A stretch of DNA of 64,000 bases from Rheinheimera sp. GTDB lineage: Bacteria; Pseudomonadota; Gammaproteobacteria; Enterobacterales; Alteromonadaceae. This document shows, in pieces, positions 1 through 9,050 of this stretch (within the stretch, counting starts at the first letter, position 1; the number at the start of each line of letters is the position of its first letter). The notes below the pieces were generated by a model. It did not search any database, was not told where the DNA came from, and saw only the letters and a program-made list of their open reading frames with translations. The translations under genes were made by a program, and so were the position numbers. The stretch spans positions 1-64,000 of the forward strand of contig NZ_JAVBXS010000027.1 of NCBI RefSeq assembly GCF_030824435.1, given 5' to 3'.

Positions 1-977
1 CTTTTTATGTGATGCAAACCCATATTGAAATCTCCGGCTCTGTTGGTATTGCTGTGGTGCCGCGCGACGGTGTTGAATTTAATATGTTGTGCAAAAAAGC
101 CGATCTTGCGATGTATAAAGCCAAAGACGATGGCCGCAATACCTGGCGTTTTTATGATGAAGAAATCGACAAAGCCAATATCGACAAATTTAACCTGTTG
201 CAGGGCATACGGCAGGCACTGAAAGAGCAGCAGTTTCAGTTGTATTATCAGCCCAAGGTTGATTTACAAAGTGGTCAGATAGTAGGAGCCGAGGCGCTGG
301 TGCGTTGGCCTCAAGCTGATGGTTCGCTGATAAGCCCGCTGCAGTTTATTCCGCTTTGTGAAGAAAGTGGTTTAATTCTGGAGCTTGGCGCCTGGGTGAT
401 CCGCGAAGCTTGTTTGGCCTGTCAGCGCTGGCAGCAGATGGGATATCACGACATCAGTGTGGCGGTGAATTTGTCTTTTGTGCAGTTTCGCGATAACTCT
501 TTGGAAGGGCTGGTGCGGGACGCGCTGAAAGAAGCAGAACTCAGCCCTTCGGCACTGGAGCTGGAACTGACTGAATCTTTGTTAATTGGTGATGCGGTGC
601 ATATTCAGCAACAGCTGGATGCGCTGAGCAGTTTAGGACTGACTTTTGCCATTGACGATTTTGGCACCGGTTATTCCAACCTGGGTTATTTACGCCGTTT
701 TAATGCCACCACGTTAAAAATTGATAAGTCTTTTATCAGTTCTTTATGTTTATCCAGCCGCGATGAGCCTTTGGTGCGCGCAATTATTCAGTTGTCAAAA
801 AGTCTTGGTTTAACCACAGTGGCTGAAGGGGTGGAGGATGCCCAAACCATGCAACTGCTTAAAGATGTGGGTTGTGATCAGGCGCAAGGTTATTTCTGGT
901 CGCCACCAGTGCCAGAGCAGAAGTTTATTGCGTTATTACCAGCCAGACAGCCCGGACTTAGTGAGGATGTGCACTAA
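1..977 (+). CDS. GGDEF-EAL domain protein, cyclic-di-GMP phosphodiesterase (3' part)
   Basis: Only the 3' part lies in the window; the frame is open from base 3, so any start codon seen here is internal. The first 50 or so residues are the end of a GGDEF domain (SVGIAV, then ADLAMYKAK). The rest is a full EAL domain, which hydrolyses c-di-GMP. Catalytic features are present: EALVRW, NLS, ELTES, IDDFGTGYSNL, LKIDKSF, AEGVE and QGY, so phosphodiesterase activity is expected. Whether the GGDEF half is active, and which sensor domains precede it, cannot be seen. Its last 20 bases overlap the convergent end of the next gene. Confidence 0.93.
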   Translation, partial: FYVMQTHIEISGSVGIAVVPRDGVEFNMLCKKADLAMYKAKDDGRNTWRFYDEEIDKANIDKFNLLQGIRQALKEQQFQLYYQPKVDLQSGQIVGAEALVRWPQADGSLISPLQFIPLCEESGLILELGAWVIREACLACQRWQQMGYHDISVAVNLSFVQFRDNSLEGLVRDALKEAELSPSALELELTESLLIGDAVHIQQQLDALSSLGLTFAIDDFGTGYSNLGYLRRFNATTLKIDKSFISSLCLSSRDEPLVRAIIQLSKSLGLTTVAEGVEDAQTMQLLKDVGCDQAQGYFWSPPVPEQKFIALLPARQPGLSEDVH

Positions 978-1857
978 CTGTTGTGGCTGTTTTTTGTAAT
1001 TCAGCAGTTAAAGGCTCAAGCAGGGCCTGATGTTTTTTATGGACAAAATGAAAGAGTTTGTCACTGCTCAGCACCTGAGGTAAACGACGGATCTCGGTGC
1101 CTGTTAAATCCTGCTGCACTTGCAACACAGATTCCACATCATCCAGTACCAGATCAACCTTGCCCTGATTCAGCATCCGGATAGCCTGCCGGGTGGTGGT
1201 CACCGGCACTCTGCTGCCTTTAAACAGATATTGTTCCGCCATTTTAAAACCCCGCACATAACCGATACGTAACTTTGCATTCTGTTGCCATTGTTGGCTG
1301 TCCGTGACAAAGGCGGGTCTGACAAAAGCATAAAGTTCAACCGATGTCAGCGGCACAGGCACCAGCCGCAGGTTAGGGTAGTGGCTGGCCACACTTTGGA
1401 TGCGGAATAACTCACCGTCAAATTCGCCTTTGTTGCTCATTAATAAAGAGCGCCCGGCTGGCAGGTATTGCACTTTAAGCTGAAAACCAAGCGCCAGATA
1501 AGCTTTGGCAAGGCGGCTTTCAATCATTCTGGTTAAAGCGGATTGGTTAACGCTGCTTGCCACTATGATGGGTTTTAATGGCTGCTGGTGTTGCCGGGTA
1601 GTTTTGTTTTTGCCGTTAATTATTGGGGAATTGATGTCTGATGGCTGCTCTTGTGCCGGTATTTTTTGTGTTGTTGCAGTGGCCTGCTGTTGTTGCGCCG
1701 CTTCTGTTTGCAACAAAAGCAGCAGCAGGCATAACAGCAGTGCTACAGCTGGCTTTTGTTGTCGCAGTTTCAGCAGGGCATTTAAAAGCACCAGAGCCAC
1801 CGATTTTTTGAACCTATGTTCGCAACTTAGCACAGCTTTTTGCGCTTTGCGTTGCAA
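958..1857 (-). CDS. periplasmic solute-binding protein, family 3-like
   Basis: A 299-residue protein with a long basic N-terminus and a hydrophobic, leucine-rich export segment (about residues 37-50), then a Gln/Thr-rich linker and a periplasmic-binding fold of the amino-acid-binding (SBP family 3) type. Supporting features are IIVASSVNQSALTRMIE near the start of the domain, GEFDGELFRI, LRIGYVRGFK and KVDLVLDDVES. No permease or ATPase gene is adjacent, so it may be an orphan sensor-like binding protein rather than part of a transporter. The ligand cannot be deduced. The start is uncertain because the N-terminus is unusually long. Confidence 0.72.
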   Translation of the reverse strand: MQRKAQKAVLSCEHRFKKSVALVLLNALLKLRQQKPAVALLLCLLLLLLQTEAAQQQQATATTQKIPAQEQPSDINSPIINGKNKTTRQHQQPLKPIIVASSVNQSALTRMIESRLAKAYLALGFQLKVQYLPAGRSLLMSNKGEFDGELFRIQSVASHYPNLRLVPVPLTSVELYAFVRPAFVTDSQQWQQNAKLRIGYVRGFKMAEQYLFKGSRVPVTTTRQAIRMLNQGKVDLVLDDVESVLQVQQDLTGTEIRRLPQVLSSDKLFHFVHKKHQALLEPLTAELQKTATTVSAHPH

Positions 1858-1921
1858 GCTGAGGGCTTTTGCATACGAAGTGTTGGTGCAGGCTCAGCGC
1901 CGTTACCGCTGCGCAGTAACA

Positions 1922-1941
1922 AGGGCCTGAGTGCAGGCCCT
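1922..1941 (-). terminator. hairpin downstream of the M16 peptidase gene
   Basis: AGGGCCTG-AGTG-CAGGCCCT is a perfect 8-bp stem with a 4-base loop, 15 bases past the peptidase stop codon. Read on the minus strand it is not followed by a clear T run, so it is at best a weak intrinsic terminator. Confidence 0.4.
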
Positions 1942-1956
1942 GTTCTTTTATAGCGT

Positions 1957-4914
1957 TCAGTTGCCAGACATGGGGTAATCAATTACAGGCCAGCCCAAAG
2001 TCTGTAGCTGTGGTTTTAAGGTTTTGGCATCACCGACCACCAGGATCAACATGGAAGCCGGATCCAGATGTTTGGCCGCCAACGCGTTGATGTCACTTTG
2101 GCTGATGCTTTTTACAATCTGATTGCGGTTTTGCACAAAATCCGGTTTCAGCTGATATTCCAAAATCTGGCTCATAAATCCCAGTTTGGCCTGAGGCGTT
2201 TCATATTGCAGTGCATCAGACTGGTTAATGGCCTGACGCATAAACTCCAGCTCTGCTGCAGTAATACCCTGATTGCGGTATTGGTTTATTTCAGTAAGAA
2301 ACCCGCTAATGGCCGCAGCTGCAACGTCTGAGCGCACCGCGGCTGAAGCAATAAAACTGCCGGCATATTTGTCGCCGCTAAAACCGGTAAAAGCACCATA
2401 GGTATACCCTTTGTCTTCCCGCAGATTCAGGTTAATACGGCTGTTAAAATTGCCGCCCAGCACAAAATTCATCAGGTTGGCGCGGAAAAACTCACCACTG
2501 ATATCCATCGGCAAACTGCGTTTGGCAAGGCGGATTTCGGCCTGAGGTGCATCAGGTTTATCCACCAGATAAATCACCCCGGTTTTGGCTTTGGCGGGTG
2601 GGATCCGGGTGTTTAATGCCGGAGCTTGTCCTTGCCAGCCTTTAAACAGCTGCGACAGCTGTTGCTCAAGTTCAGGCTGGGCTAAGTCAGAGGCCACAAT
2701 CAACATACTGCCTTTGGGTTTAACCTGCTGCTGATAATAAGCCTGCAGTTTGGCCGGAGTCAGGGCGCTGAGGCTGGCTACCGTGCCTTCGGCAGGATAA
2801 GCGCGGATATGGTCGGCAAATAACAGCCGGCGCAGGTGTTTACGCGCCAGATAAGCGGCATTTTTTTCGGCATGTTGCAGACCTTGCAGGCTTTGTTGTT
2901 GTAAACGGGTAAAGTCATCGGCAGCAAAGGCGGGTTGCAGCAGTTTTTCTTCCAATAAAGCTAATGTTGGGCTCAGGTTTTTACTGAGGCTCGACACAAA
3001 AACCGTCAGGTATTGATCACCGGCACTAAAACTAATGCTACTGCCGAGTTTTTCCAGCGCCAGGCTCATAGCCTCAGTGCTGTAGTTTTTGGTGCCTTCA
3101 TTCAGCATAGCGGCCAATAAAGCCGAAATACCCAGTTGGTCCGGCGTCTCATAATAGAGCCCAAGCGGAATTTTCAGCAGCAGCGCTGTGGTTGGGGTCT
3201 CAGTGGTTTGTGCACCCAGCACTTTGATGCCGCTGGCAAGCTCTGTCTGCCAGGTTTGTGGCAAAGTCACAGCCGGGTTGGCGCTGGCTTTGGGCATCTG
3301 GCTACGATCAAAGTTATCTGTGGCTTTACGCTCGGTGAGGTCTGCCGCGCTGGTGCTGGATTTTTCCGTAAAATCAGGCCTTTTAAACACAAAATTGTCG
3401 GCTTTAGCCACGGCTTGCCGCTGGCCTTTGGGCACCACACTCATCACCACCGCATTTTTGTTTTTCAGGTATTGCTGATATACCCGCAGCACATCGGCTT
3501 TCGTGACGTCCTGATATCTTTTGATGTCTGAAGCGACCAGATCCGGTGTGGCAAAAAAGGTTTCGTTATGCGCCAGTTGACTAACTTTGCCTTGCACTGA
3601 TTGCAGGCCAAACACACTTTGGGCTTCAATCTGCGCTTTGACTTTGGCTAAGTCGTCATCTGTAACTCCGCGCTGTTCAAAATCAAGCAGGCTCTGGCGG
3701 ATGATCTTTTCAATATCCGCAAGCGTCTTGCCGGACGCCGGATGAGGCAAAGCCAATAAGGTAAATTCACAGGCCAGCTCCATACAGCTGTGGCTGGCTT
3801 GTGCCTGCACTGCCAGTTGATTTTTCAGCAGATTTTTGTACAACAACGAGCTGTTGGAACCCCCTAAAATCTGCGCCAGAATATCCAGTGCTGCTTCGTC
3901 CTGATGGCGGGCGTAGACAGTGGGAAATGCCAGATACAGCAGCGGCAGATGCACATTGTCTTCAAAAGAAACATAGTTATCCTGATTCAGACTAAACAGT
4001 TGTTTTGGTGCTGCTGCAACCTCAGGCCCTTTAGGAATGCTGCCGAAGTATTGTTGCACCAGAGGTAAAATCTGCTCAGCTTTTACCGCGCCGCCTATGG
4101 TCAGGGTGGCATTGTTCGGGCCATACCAACGTAGAAAAAATGCTTTAACATCATTGACATTGGCGCGGTTTAAATCGTCCATATAACCAATCACAGGCCA
4201 GGAGTAAGGATGACCCGCCGGGTAAAAAGCTTCGGCCACTTTTTCTGATAAACGGCCATAAGGCTGATTATCAATACGCTGGCCCCGTTCGTTTTTCACC
4301 GTTTCACGTTGTACTTCAAACTTTTTTTCCGTGACGGCGTTCAGTAAAAACCCCATCCGGTCTGCTTCAAGCCACAACACTTTTTCCAGCTGATTCACCG
4401 GCACTGTCTGGTAATAATTGGTGCGGTCGTTATCTGTGGTGCCGTTCATTTCACCACCTGCTGCGGTGATGATTTTAAAATGTTCTTCGTCGGCTACATG
4501 TTCAGAACCCTGGAACATCATATGTTCAAAAAAGTGGGCAAAACCTGATTTACCCGCCTCTTCCCGCGCTGAACCTACGTGATATGTGACATCAACATGT
4601 ACCAGCGGATCTGAATGATCTTCATGCACCAGCACTGTTAAACCATTGGCTAGTTTATATTTTTTATAAGGAATGGCCGGTGTTGCCAATGGTTGGCTTT
4701 GATCTTCCAAAAGCGTAACGCCAGCAGGCAGAGTGTTGCCGCTTAAAGCAGTGCCGGCGTTTTGACTGCTGTTGCAGCCACTGAGCAGCAGAGCGCATAA
4801 GGCAACAGCGCTCACAGGCAGCAAACGGGGCAGTGTTAAAGATCGTGTAAAGGCCAGTGTAAAGGTTTGTGTTGGTTGCGGGCGTGTTGGCCCGGTACAT
4901 AATAACTTCTGCAT
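1957..4914 (-). CDS. M16 family zinc metallopeptidase, lipoprotein
   Basis: A two-half M16 (pitrilysin/insulinase type) peptidase of about 985 residues. The start is set at the ATG at 4914 because it gives a lipoprotein signal ending in the lipobox LLSGC (Cys about 47); an ATG 36 bases upstream only adds a polar stretch. The inverted zinc motif HFFEH lies near residue 127, and the downstream glutamate is in RETVKNER, so the N-terminal half should be catalytic. The C-terminal half (REDKGYTYGAF and surroundings) is the usual non-catalytic partner that closes the chamber. It is expected to be tethered in the periplasm and to degrade peptides. It appears monocistronic. Confidence 0.93.
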   Translation of the reverse strand: MQKLLCTGPTRPQPTQTFTLAFTRSLTLPRLLPVSAVALCALLLSGCNSSQNAGTALSGNTLPAGVTLLEDQSQPLATPAIPYKKYKLANGLTVLVHEDHSDPLVHVDVTYHVGSAREEAGKSGFAHFFEHMMFQGSEHVADEEHFKIITAAGGEMNGTTDNDRTNYYQTVPVNQLEKVLWLEADRMGFLLNAVTEKKFEVQRETVKNERGQRIDNQPYGRLSEKVAEAFYPAGHPYSWPVIGYMDDLNRANVNDVKAFFLRWYGPNNATLTIGGAVKAEQILPLVQQYFGSIPKGPEVAAAPKQLFSLNQDNYVSFEDNVHLPLLYLAFPTVYARHQDEAALDILAQILGGSNSSLLYKNLLKNQLAVQAQASHSCMELACEFTLLALPHPASGKTLADIEKIIRQSLLDFEQRGVTDDDLAKVKAQIEAQSVFGLQSVQGKVSQLAHNETFFATPDLVASDIKRYQDVTKADVLRVYQQYLKNKNAVVMSVVPKGQRQAVAKADNFVFKRPDFTEKSSTSAADLTERKATDNFDRSQMPKASANPAVTLPQTWQTELASGIKVLGAQTTETPTTALLLKIPLGLYYETPDQLGISALLAAMLNEGTKNYSTEAMSLALEKLGSSISFSAGDQYLTVFVSSLSKNLSPTLALLEEKLLQPAFAADDFTRLQQQSLQGLQHAEKNAAYLARKHLRRLLFADHIRAYPAEGTVASLSALTPAKLQAYYQQQVKPKGSMLIVASDLAQPELEQQLSQLFKGWQGQAPALNTRIPPAKAKTGVIYLVDKPDAPQAEIRLAKRSLPMDISGEFFRANLMNFVLGGNFNSRINLNLREDKGYTYGAFTGFSGDKYAGSFIASAAVRSDVAAAAISGFLTEINQYRNQGITAAELEFMRQAINQSDALQYETPQAKLGFMSQILEYQLKPDFVQNRNQIVKSISQSDINALAAKHLDPASMLILVVGDAKTLKPQLQTLGWPVIDYPMSGN

Positions 4915-5001
4915 ATAAATTCCATCTTTGATTGCCGCCTCAGGCCGCAAAAATATAACCTAAAAAACCTGTGTTACCGCAAGGTGTTGTCCTGGCCGCT
5001 A

Positions 5002-5298
5002 TTAACGCACCGGTGTAGCTGCGCTTTCGCCCGCCACCGTATGCCAGGGCAAAATACGGTAACTTTGCACCAGCCCGGCAGTGACATAAGGATCGGCTTT
5101 GGCAAAAGCTTCCACTTTGGCCATATCGTCAACGTTAAACAGCAATAACGCACTTTCCACCGGGTCGCCGACGGCACCACCCAACACCAGTTCGCCTTGT
5201 TCTACCGCCCGCCAGGCCAAAGCCAGATGGCTACTACGAAATTCGCCACGTCGTGCCAGATAATCATCGGCCAGTTGATAACTTAATAAATAATGCAT
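5002..5298 (-). CDS. YciI-like protein
   Basis: A 98-residue protein of the YciI/YCII family (dimeric alpha-beta barrel fold): MHYLLSYQLADDYLARR at the start, LALAWRAVEQGELVLGGAV in the middle and DPYVTAGLVQSYRILPW at the end, with the conserved D-P-Y. Longer upstream frames exist, but the ATG at 5298 has a good ribosome site (CCGGAGAACTCAGC) and begins exactly where the family does. The biochemical role of most YciI proteins is unknown. It lies between the M16 gene and the divergent exporter promoter. Confidence 0.88.
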   Translation of the reverse strand: MHYLLSYQLADDYLARRGEFRSSHLALAWRAVEQGELVLGGAVGDPVESALLLFNVDDMAKVEAFAKADPYVTAGLVQSYRILPWHTVAGESAATPVR

Positions 5299-5496
5299 GC
5301 TGAGTTCTCCGGGGCTGTTGGCTGAGGCCGAGCTTAGAGCGATTTTGTTCAGCTTGCCAGCCTGTTGTGCCTGTTCTGCCGCCTGTTGGTCGTTTTTGTG
5401 TCTGCCGCGGCTTGTCGCCATTGTGGGGTGCTGTTGTTGAGCCCCGCCACACTGCTGTGCCACGGTTTTTGTTTTTTAAGGGGGCAGGCTCTGCAG

Positions 5497-5519
5497 TGTC
5501 CGCCGTGCTGGCGCGGACA
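5497..5519 (+). promoter_or_regulatory. upstream activator palindrome 1 (TGTCCGC-N9-GCGGACA)
   Basis: A perfect 7-bp inverted repeat with a 9-base spacer, centred about 109 bp upstream of the -12 element of the sigma-54-like promoter at 5604. The second palindrome downstream has the same half-sites. Position and symmetry suit a binding site for the NtrC-type regulator encoded at 10248; this assignment is inference. Confidence 0.6.
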
Positions 5520-5525
5520 GTTTTA

Positions 5526-5539
5526 GTGTCCGCGGACAC
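5526..5539 (+). promoter_or_regulatory. upstream activator palindrome 2 (GTGTCCGCGGACAC)
   Basis: A perfect 14-bp palindrome with the same TGTCCG/CGGACA half-sites as the site at 5497 but no spacer. It is centred about 85 bp upstream of the -12 element, a typical distance for an enhancer of a sigma-54 promoter. Confidence 0.6.
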
Positions 5540-5603
5540 CAGATCCAGACAAGAAAATTTATTAAAGTTCAATGAATACATGTATTTATAGAAAATTTTT
5601 AGC

Positions 5604-5620
5604 TGGCACGGCTTCTGCTA
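5604..5620 (+). promoter_or_regulatory. sigma-54 (RpoN) promoter of the exporter operon
   Basis: TGGCACG-GCTT-CTGCTA matches the -24/-12 consensus TGGCACG-N4-TTGCW except for one base, and the GG and GC are exactly 10 bases apart. Transcription would start near 5630, 30 bases before the ATG at 5660. The operon's regulator carries a sigma-54-activating AAA+ domain, which supports the call. Confidence 0.78.
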
Positions 5621-5659
5621 TATAGCGGCAGACGAAGTGACTGACAACAAGGATAAATC

Positions 5660-6934
5660 ATGATCCAGGGCACCGAAAATCAGGACATCAGACGCAGCAC
5701 AACACAAGGTGGTGGTTTTGCCGGCGCGGGCAAAGCTGTATTGGCTTTTGCCGCCATCAGTTTGATGTTATGGGGCAGTTATCAGCTGATGTTTAATCAG
5801 GCGCAGGCCAGTTTAGTGATGCCAAGAGCCGGTGTGCAGCTTGGCACCGTTAGCCGCGGTGATTTTGTGCGGGATTTGGCGGTGCAGGGCAAAGTGGTTG
5901 CTGCCAATGCTCCCACTTTATTCAGTCAGCAAGCCGGCCAGATCAGGTTATTAAAACAACCGGGTGAGCCTGTCACCATCGGCGACCTGCTGGCGGTGGT
6001 TGAAAGCCCAAGCCTGGAAAACGACTTAAAACAACAGCAGGCGCTGCTGTCCAGTATGCAGTCTGAAGTGGAGCGATCTGCGCTGCAGGCACGCGAGCAG
6101 CAACTGGATATGGAACAAATTCAGAACAGCGCTCAGGTGAACTTACTGGCCGCCAAACGTGAGTTGGCACGCGCCAAACAGTCGCTGGAATTGGGCGTGT
6201 TGCGCCAGATTGATTTAGATATGGCCAACGACAAACTCAGCCAGGCTGAGCTGGAGTTCAGCCATGCCAAACGCAAAGTGGCGCTGGCGGCAGACAAACT
6301 GAGCTTTGAACAAAAGTCCGGTGCCCAGGCGCTGGAACGTCAGCAGCTGGTGGTGGCTGAGCTCAGCCGCAAGCTCGAAGCTTTGCAAATTAAAGCTCCT
6401 GTGACAGGCCAGGTTGGCAGCTGGCTGGTGGAGCAGCAAAATCATGTGCTGGAAGGTCAGGGGTTACTCACAGTGATTGATTTAAGCCGTTATGAAGCCG
6501 AGCTCAGTGTGGCGGAAAACTATGCCGGTGAGCTGACAGCTGGCCAACTGGTGGATGTCAGTGTGAATGGTCAGCAGCTGCAAGGTGAGCTGAGCCATGT
6601 GGCACCTGAAGTAGTGGAAGGCAATGTACGGGCCAGGGTGCGTTTTAACAGCCAGGACGCTGCCAGCTTAAGGCAGAACCAGCGGTTGTCGGCCCGTATT
6701 GTGTTTGAAGAACGCCACAATGTGCTGAAAGTGGCGCGTGGTGATTTTATTGCGTCTGGTGGTGGCCGTCAGGCTTATCTGCTGCAGGACAATGTGGCAG
6801 TTAAAACGCCGGTGCAATTGGGGGCTTTGTCGGTGCAGTGGGTAGAAATTTTATCCGGTGCCAAAGAAGGGGATCAGCTGGTGATTTCCAATACCAGCGA
6901 ATTTAAAGATGCGGCGCGGGTGCGGCTGAATTAG
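5660..6934 (+). CDS. HlyD/MacA-type periplasmic adaptor subunit
   Basis: A 424-residue membrane-fusion (adaptor) protein that would link an inner-membrane ABC transporter to an outer-membrane channel. One N-terminal membrane anchor (about residues 24-42: VLAFAAISLMLWGSYQLMF) is followed by a lipoyl/biotinyl half-motif, a long alanine/glutamine-rich coiled coil (about 110-230), the second lipoyl half (LQIKAPVTGQVGSW) and beta-barrel domains. The ribosome site AAGGA precedes the ATG. It is first gene of the six-gene module, with the ATPase gene about 100 bases downstream. No outer-membrane TolC-like gene is in the module, so a shared TolC is likely. Confidence 0.9.
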   Translation: MIQGTENQDIRRSTTQGGGFAGAGKAVLAFAAISLMLWGSYQLMFNQAQASLVMPRAGVQLGTVSRGDFVRDLAVQGKVVAANAPTLFSQQAGQIRLLKQPGEPVTIGDLLAVVESPSLENDLKQQQALLSSMQSEVERSALQAREQQLDMEQIQNSAQVNLLAAKRELARAKQSLELGVLRQIDLDMANDKLSQAELEFSHAKRKVALAADKLSFEQKSGAQALERQQLVVAELSRKLEALQIKAPVTGQVGSWLVEQQNHVLEGQGLLTVIDLSRYEAELSVAENYAGELTAGQLVDVSVNGQQLQGELSHVAPEVVEGNVRARVRFNSQDAASLRQNQRLSARIVFEERHNVLKVARGDFIASGGGRQAYLLQDNVAVKTPVQLGALSVQWVEILSGAKEGDQLVISNTSEFKDAARVRLN

Positions 6935-7036
6935 CAGTGGCAGCGGCACAACAAAGAGCAGCCAGGCTACAACTGAAAAGGTACAGCTGCAAAGGTAAAC
7001 AGCAACGGTTTGACCGTTTAAAAAAGGAATAAATAA

Positions 7037-7735
7037 ATGATTCAACTGAAAAATTTAAGCAAAGTGTTTCGTACCGAGCTGATTGAAACCCATGCCCTGC
7101 GCCAGATTGAATTGCAGGTGAATGAAGGTGAGTTTGTCGCTTTAACAGGGCCGTCCGGCTCGGGTAAATCCACTTTGCTGAATGTGCTGGGCACGCTGGA
7201 ACATTTTGACGAAGGGGATTATTTGCTGGACGGTCAGTCGGTCAGAGGTTTGTCAGACCGGCAGTTGTCGGCGCTGCGTAATGAAAAAATTGGTTTTATT
7301 TTTCAGGGTTTTAACCTGATTAAAGATTACAGCCTGCTCGACAACATTGAATTACCGCTGCGCTACCGTGGCATCAGTGCCAGTGAGCGCAAACGCCGTG
7401 CTTTAGAGGCGCTGGAGTTGGTCGGCCTGGCGGCGCGCAAAGATTATCACCCAAGCCAGTTGTCCGGTGGTCAGCAGCAGCGTGTGGCCATAGCCCGGGC
7501 CATTGCCGGTCAGCCACGTATTTTGCTGGCGGATGAACCCACAGGCAACCTGGATTCTTTAATGGCCAGGCAGGTGATGGAGCTCTTGGAGCAAATTAAC
7601 CGCCAGGGCTGCACCATTTTAATGGTGACCCACGACCCGGATCAGGCACGCCGCGCCAGCCGTCAGGTACAGATAGTAGACGGCCAGCTGAGTGACGCCG
7701 CCATGTACGACCCGCTTGCGGTGAAGCTGGCTTAA
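7037..7735 (+). CDS. ABC transporter ATPase, MacB/LolD type
   Basis: A 232-residue ATP-binding subunit. Walker A is GPSGSGKST (about residue 38), the Q-loop is FIFQGFNLI, the signature is LSGGQQQR, Walker B with its glutamate is ILLADEPTGNLDS, and the H-loop is VTHD. The GNLDS form is typical of the LolD/MacB/FtsE group, which works with FtsX-type permeases by mechanotransmission rather than classic transport. Two FtsX-type permease genes follow directly (12 and 6 bases apart), so the complex would be an ATPase dimer with two different permeases. The substrate cannot be deduced. Confidence 0.95.
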   Translation: MIQLKNLSKVFRTELIETHALRQIELQVNEGEFVALTGPSGSGKSTLLNVLGTLEHFDEGDYLLDGQSVRGLSDRQLSALRNEKIGFIFQGFNLIKDYSLLDNIELPLRYRGISASERKRRALEALELVGLAARKDYHPSQLSGGQQQRVAIARAIAGQPRILLADEPTGNLDSLMARQVMELLEQINRQGCTILMVTHDPDQARRASRQVQIVDGQLSDAAMYDPLAVKLA

Positions 7736-7746
7736 GGAGAGCGCAC

Positions 7747-9045
7747 ATGGAACAGATTTTATATTATGTCAAAGTGAGCTGGGTCAGCATTAAAAGAGCG
7801 CCGCTGCCTTATGCCCTGACAGTGTTTATTTTAAGCCTGGGGCTTGGCGTGTTTTTTGCCAATGCCACTTTTTATTACCAGATGAACTCGGATCCTTTGC
7901 CGCATAAAAGCGACAAATTGTTTTTTCCGATGATGCTGCTGGTGCCTTATGAATGTGCGGACTGTAAACCACCTTCTGTGCTCAGTTACGCCAATGTGCA
8001 AAAACTGAAAAGCTCTGATATTCCAAGCGCAGAGGCTGCCATGTACAGCTCAGACGGTTATTTACGCCTTGATAGCACTCAGTTGCCCACACCTGTGAAT
8101 ATTCGCCTGACCGAACCGGATTTTTTCCGCATGCTGGACGTGCCGCTGCTGCATGGTGCTATTTGGCCGGACAATAAAAGCCGGCAGGACATAGTGCTGA
8201 GGAAAGCCATAGCACTGAAAATTTTTGGCAGCACTGATGTGGTGGGCAAACAACTGCTGCTGGATGATCGCAGTTTTGCCGTAGTGGCAGTGCTGGATGA
8301 CTGGCAAATGTTGCCGAGGCTTTATGATGCTAATAACGGTAACCATGTCGATGAAGTGGAAGATGTGTATATTCCGCTTGAAACAGGTTATGACCTGAAT
8401 TATTTATCCAACACCCAGTCGCAGACTTTTGATGATGCTGATTATCGGCAACTGGCGACCGACGGGCGCAGCAAAGCGATGCATCAGCTGCAATATTGGG
8501 TGCAGCTGGATACGCCAGCGCAGCAACAGGCCTATGTGCAGTTTATGACCAATCTGGCTGAAGATGAGAAAAAAGCCGGCCGTCACCCAAGCCCGGTGAA
8601 TAATCAGCTGCCGGCGATGCGCGACATAGTGGCTTATTTTGGTGGGGAGTCCGGTGATATCAAAGCTTTTGCACTGGTGACTTTATTGTTTTTAGTGGTG
8701 TGTCTGTTTAACGCCAGCCATTTGTCGTTAAACCGTTATTTAAGCAACCAATACGAATTTAGTTTGCGCCGCGCCCTGGGCGCCAGCCGCTGGCAGTTGC
8801 AACAACAAATGCTGGCCGATGTACTGTTGATGACGCTTTTTACCATCAGTGGTGCGTTGCTGATTGGTTTTGGCGGCACCAAGCTTATGAATTATCTGTG
8901 GCCGATCAATGCACTTTTTGCCCGCTGGGATCTGACGCTGATGTTGTTTTTATTGGCGATAACCCTGGCCTCCAGTTATCTGGTGACTTTATATCCCGCA
9001 CTTCGCGCTTCATTTGGTGCGCTTAACCAGCAATTAAAGGAATAA
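7747..9045 (+). CDS. FtsX-like ABC permease, subunit 1
   Basis: A 432-residue permease with MacB topology: an N-terminal membrane helix (about 20-40), a large periplasmic domain (MacB_PCD type; about 45-300) and three C-terminal helices with the FtsX signature (FSLRRALGASRWQLQQQML). It shares the operon with a second, shorter FtsX permease, and the two probably form a heterodimer in the inner membrane. The ribosome site AAGGAG overlaps the end of the ATPase gene. The periplasmic domain has a Cys-X2-Cys (CADC) near residue 70, which is uncommon in this family and might be a disulfide. Confidence 0.9.
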   Translation: MEQILYYVKVSWVSIKRAPLPYALTVFILSLGLGVFFANATFYYQMNSDPLPHKSDKLFFPMMLLVPYECADCKPPSVLSYANVQKLKSSDIPSAEAAMYSSDGYLRLDSTQLPTPVNIRLTEPDFFRMLDVPLLHGAIWPDNKSRQDIVLRKAIALKIFGSTDVVGKQLLLDDRSFAVVAVLDDWQMLPRLYDANNGNHVDEVEDVYIPLETGYDLNYLSNTQSQTFDDADYRQLATDGRSKAMHQLQYWVQLDTPAQQQAYVQFMTNLAEDEKKAGRHPSPVNNQLPAMRDIVAYFGGESGDIKAFALVTLLFLVVCLFNASHLSLNRYLSNQYEFSLRRALGASRWQLQQQMLADVLLMTLFTISGALLIGFGGTKLMNYLWPINALFARWDLTLMLFLLAITLASSYLVTLYPALRASFGALNQQLKE

Positions 9046-9050
9046 TCATC

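Noticed and set aside
1505-1930. 141-codon plus-strand frame with many cysteines
   Set aside because: It is the complement of the solute-binding protein's leucine/glutamine-rich N-terminus, without a ribosome site; the minus-strand gene explains the region.
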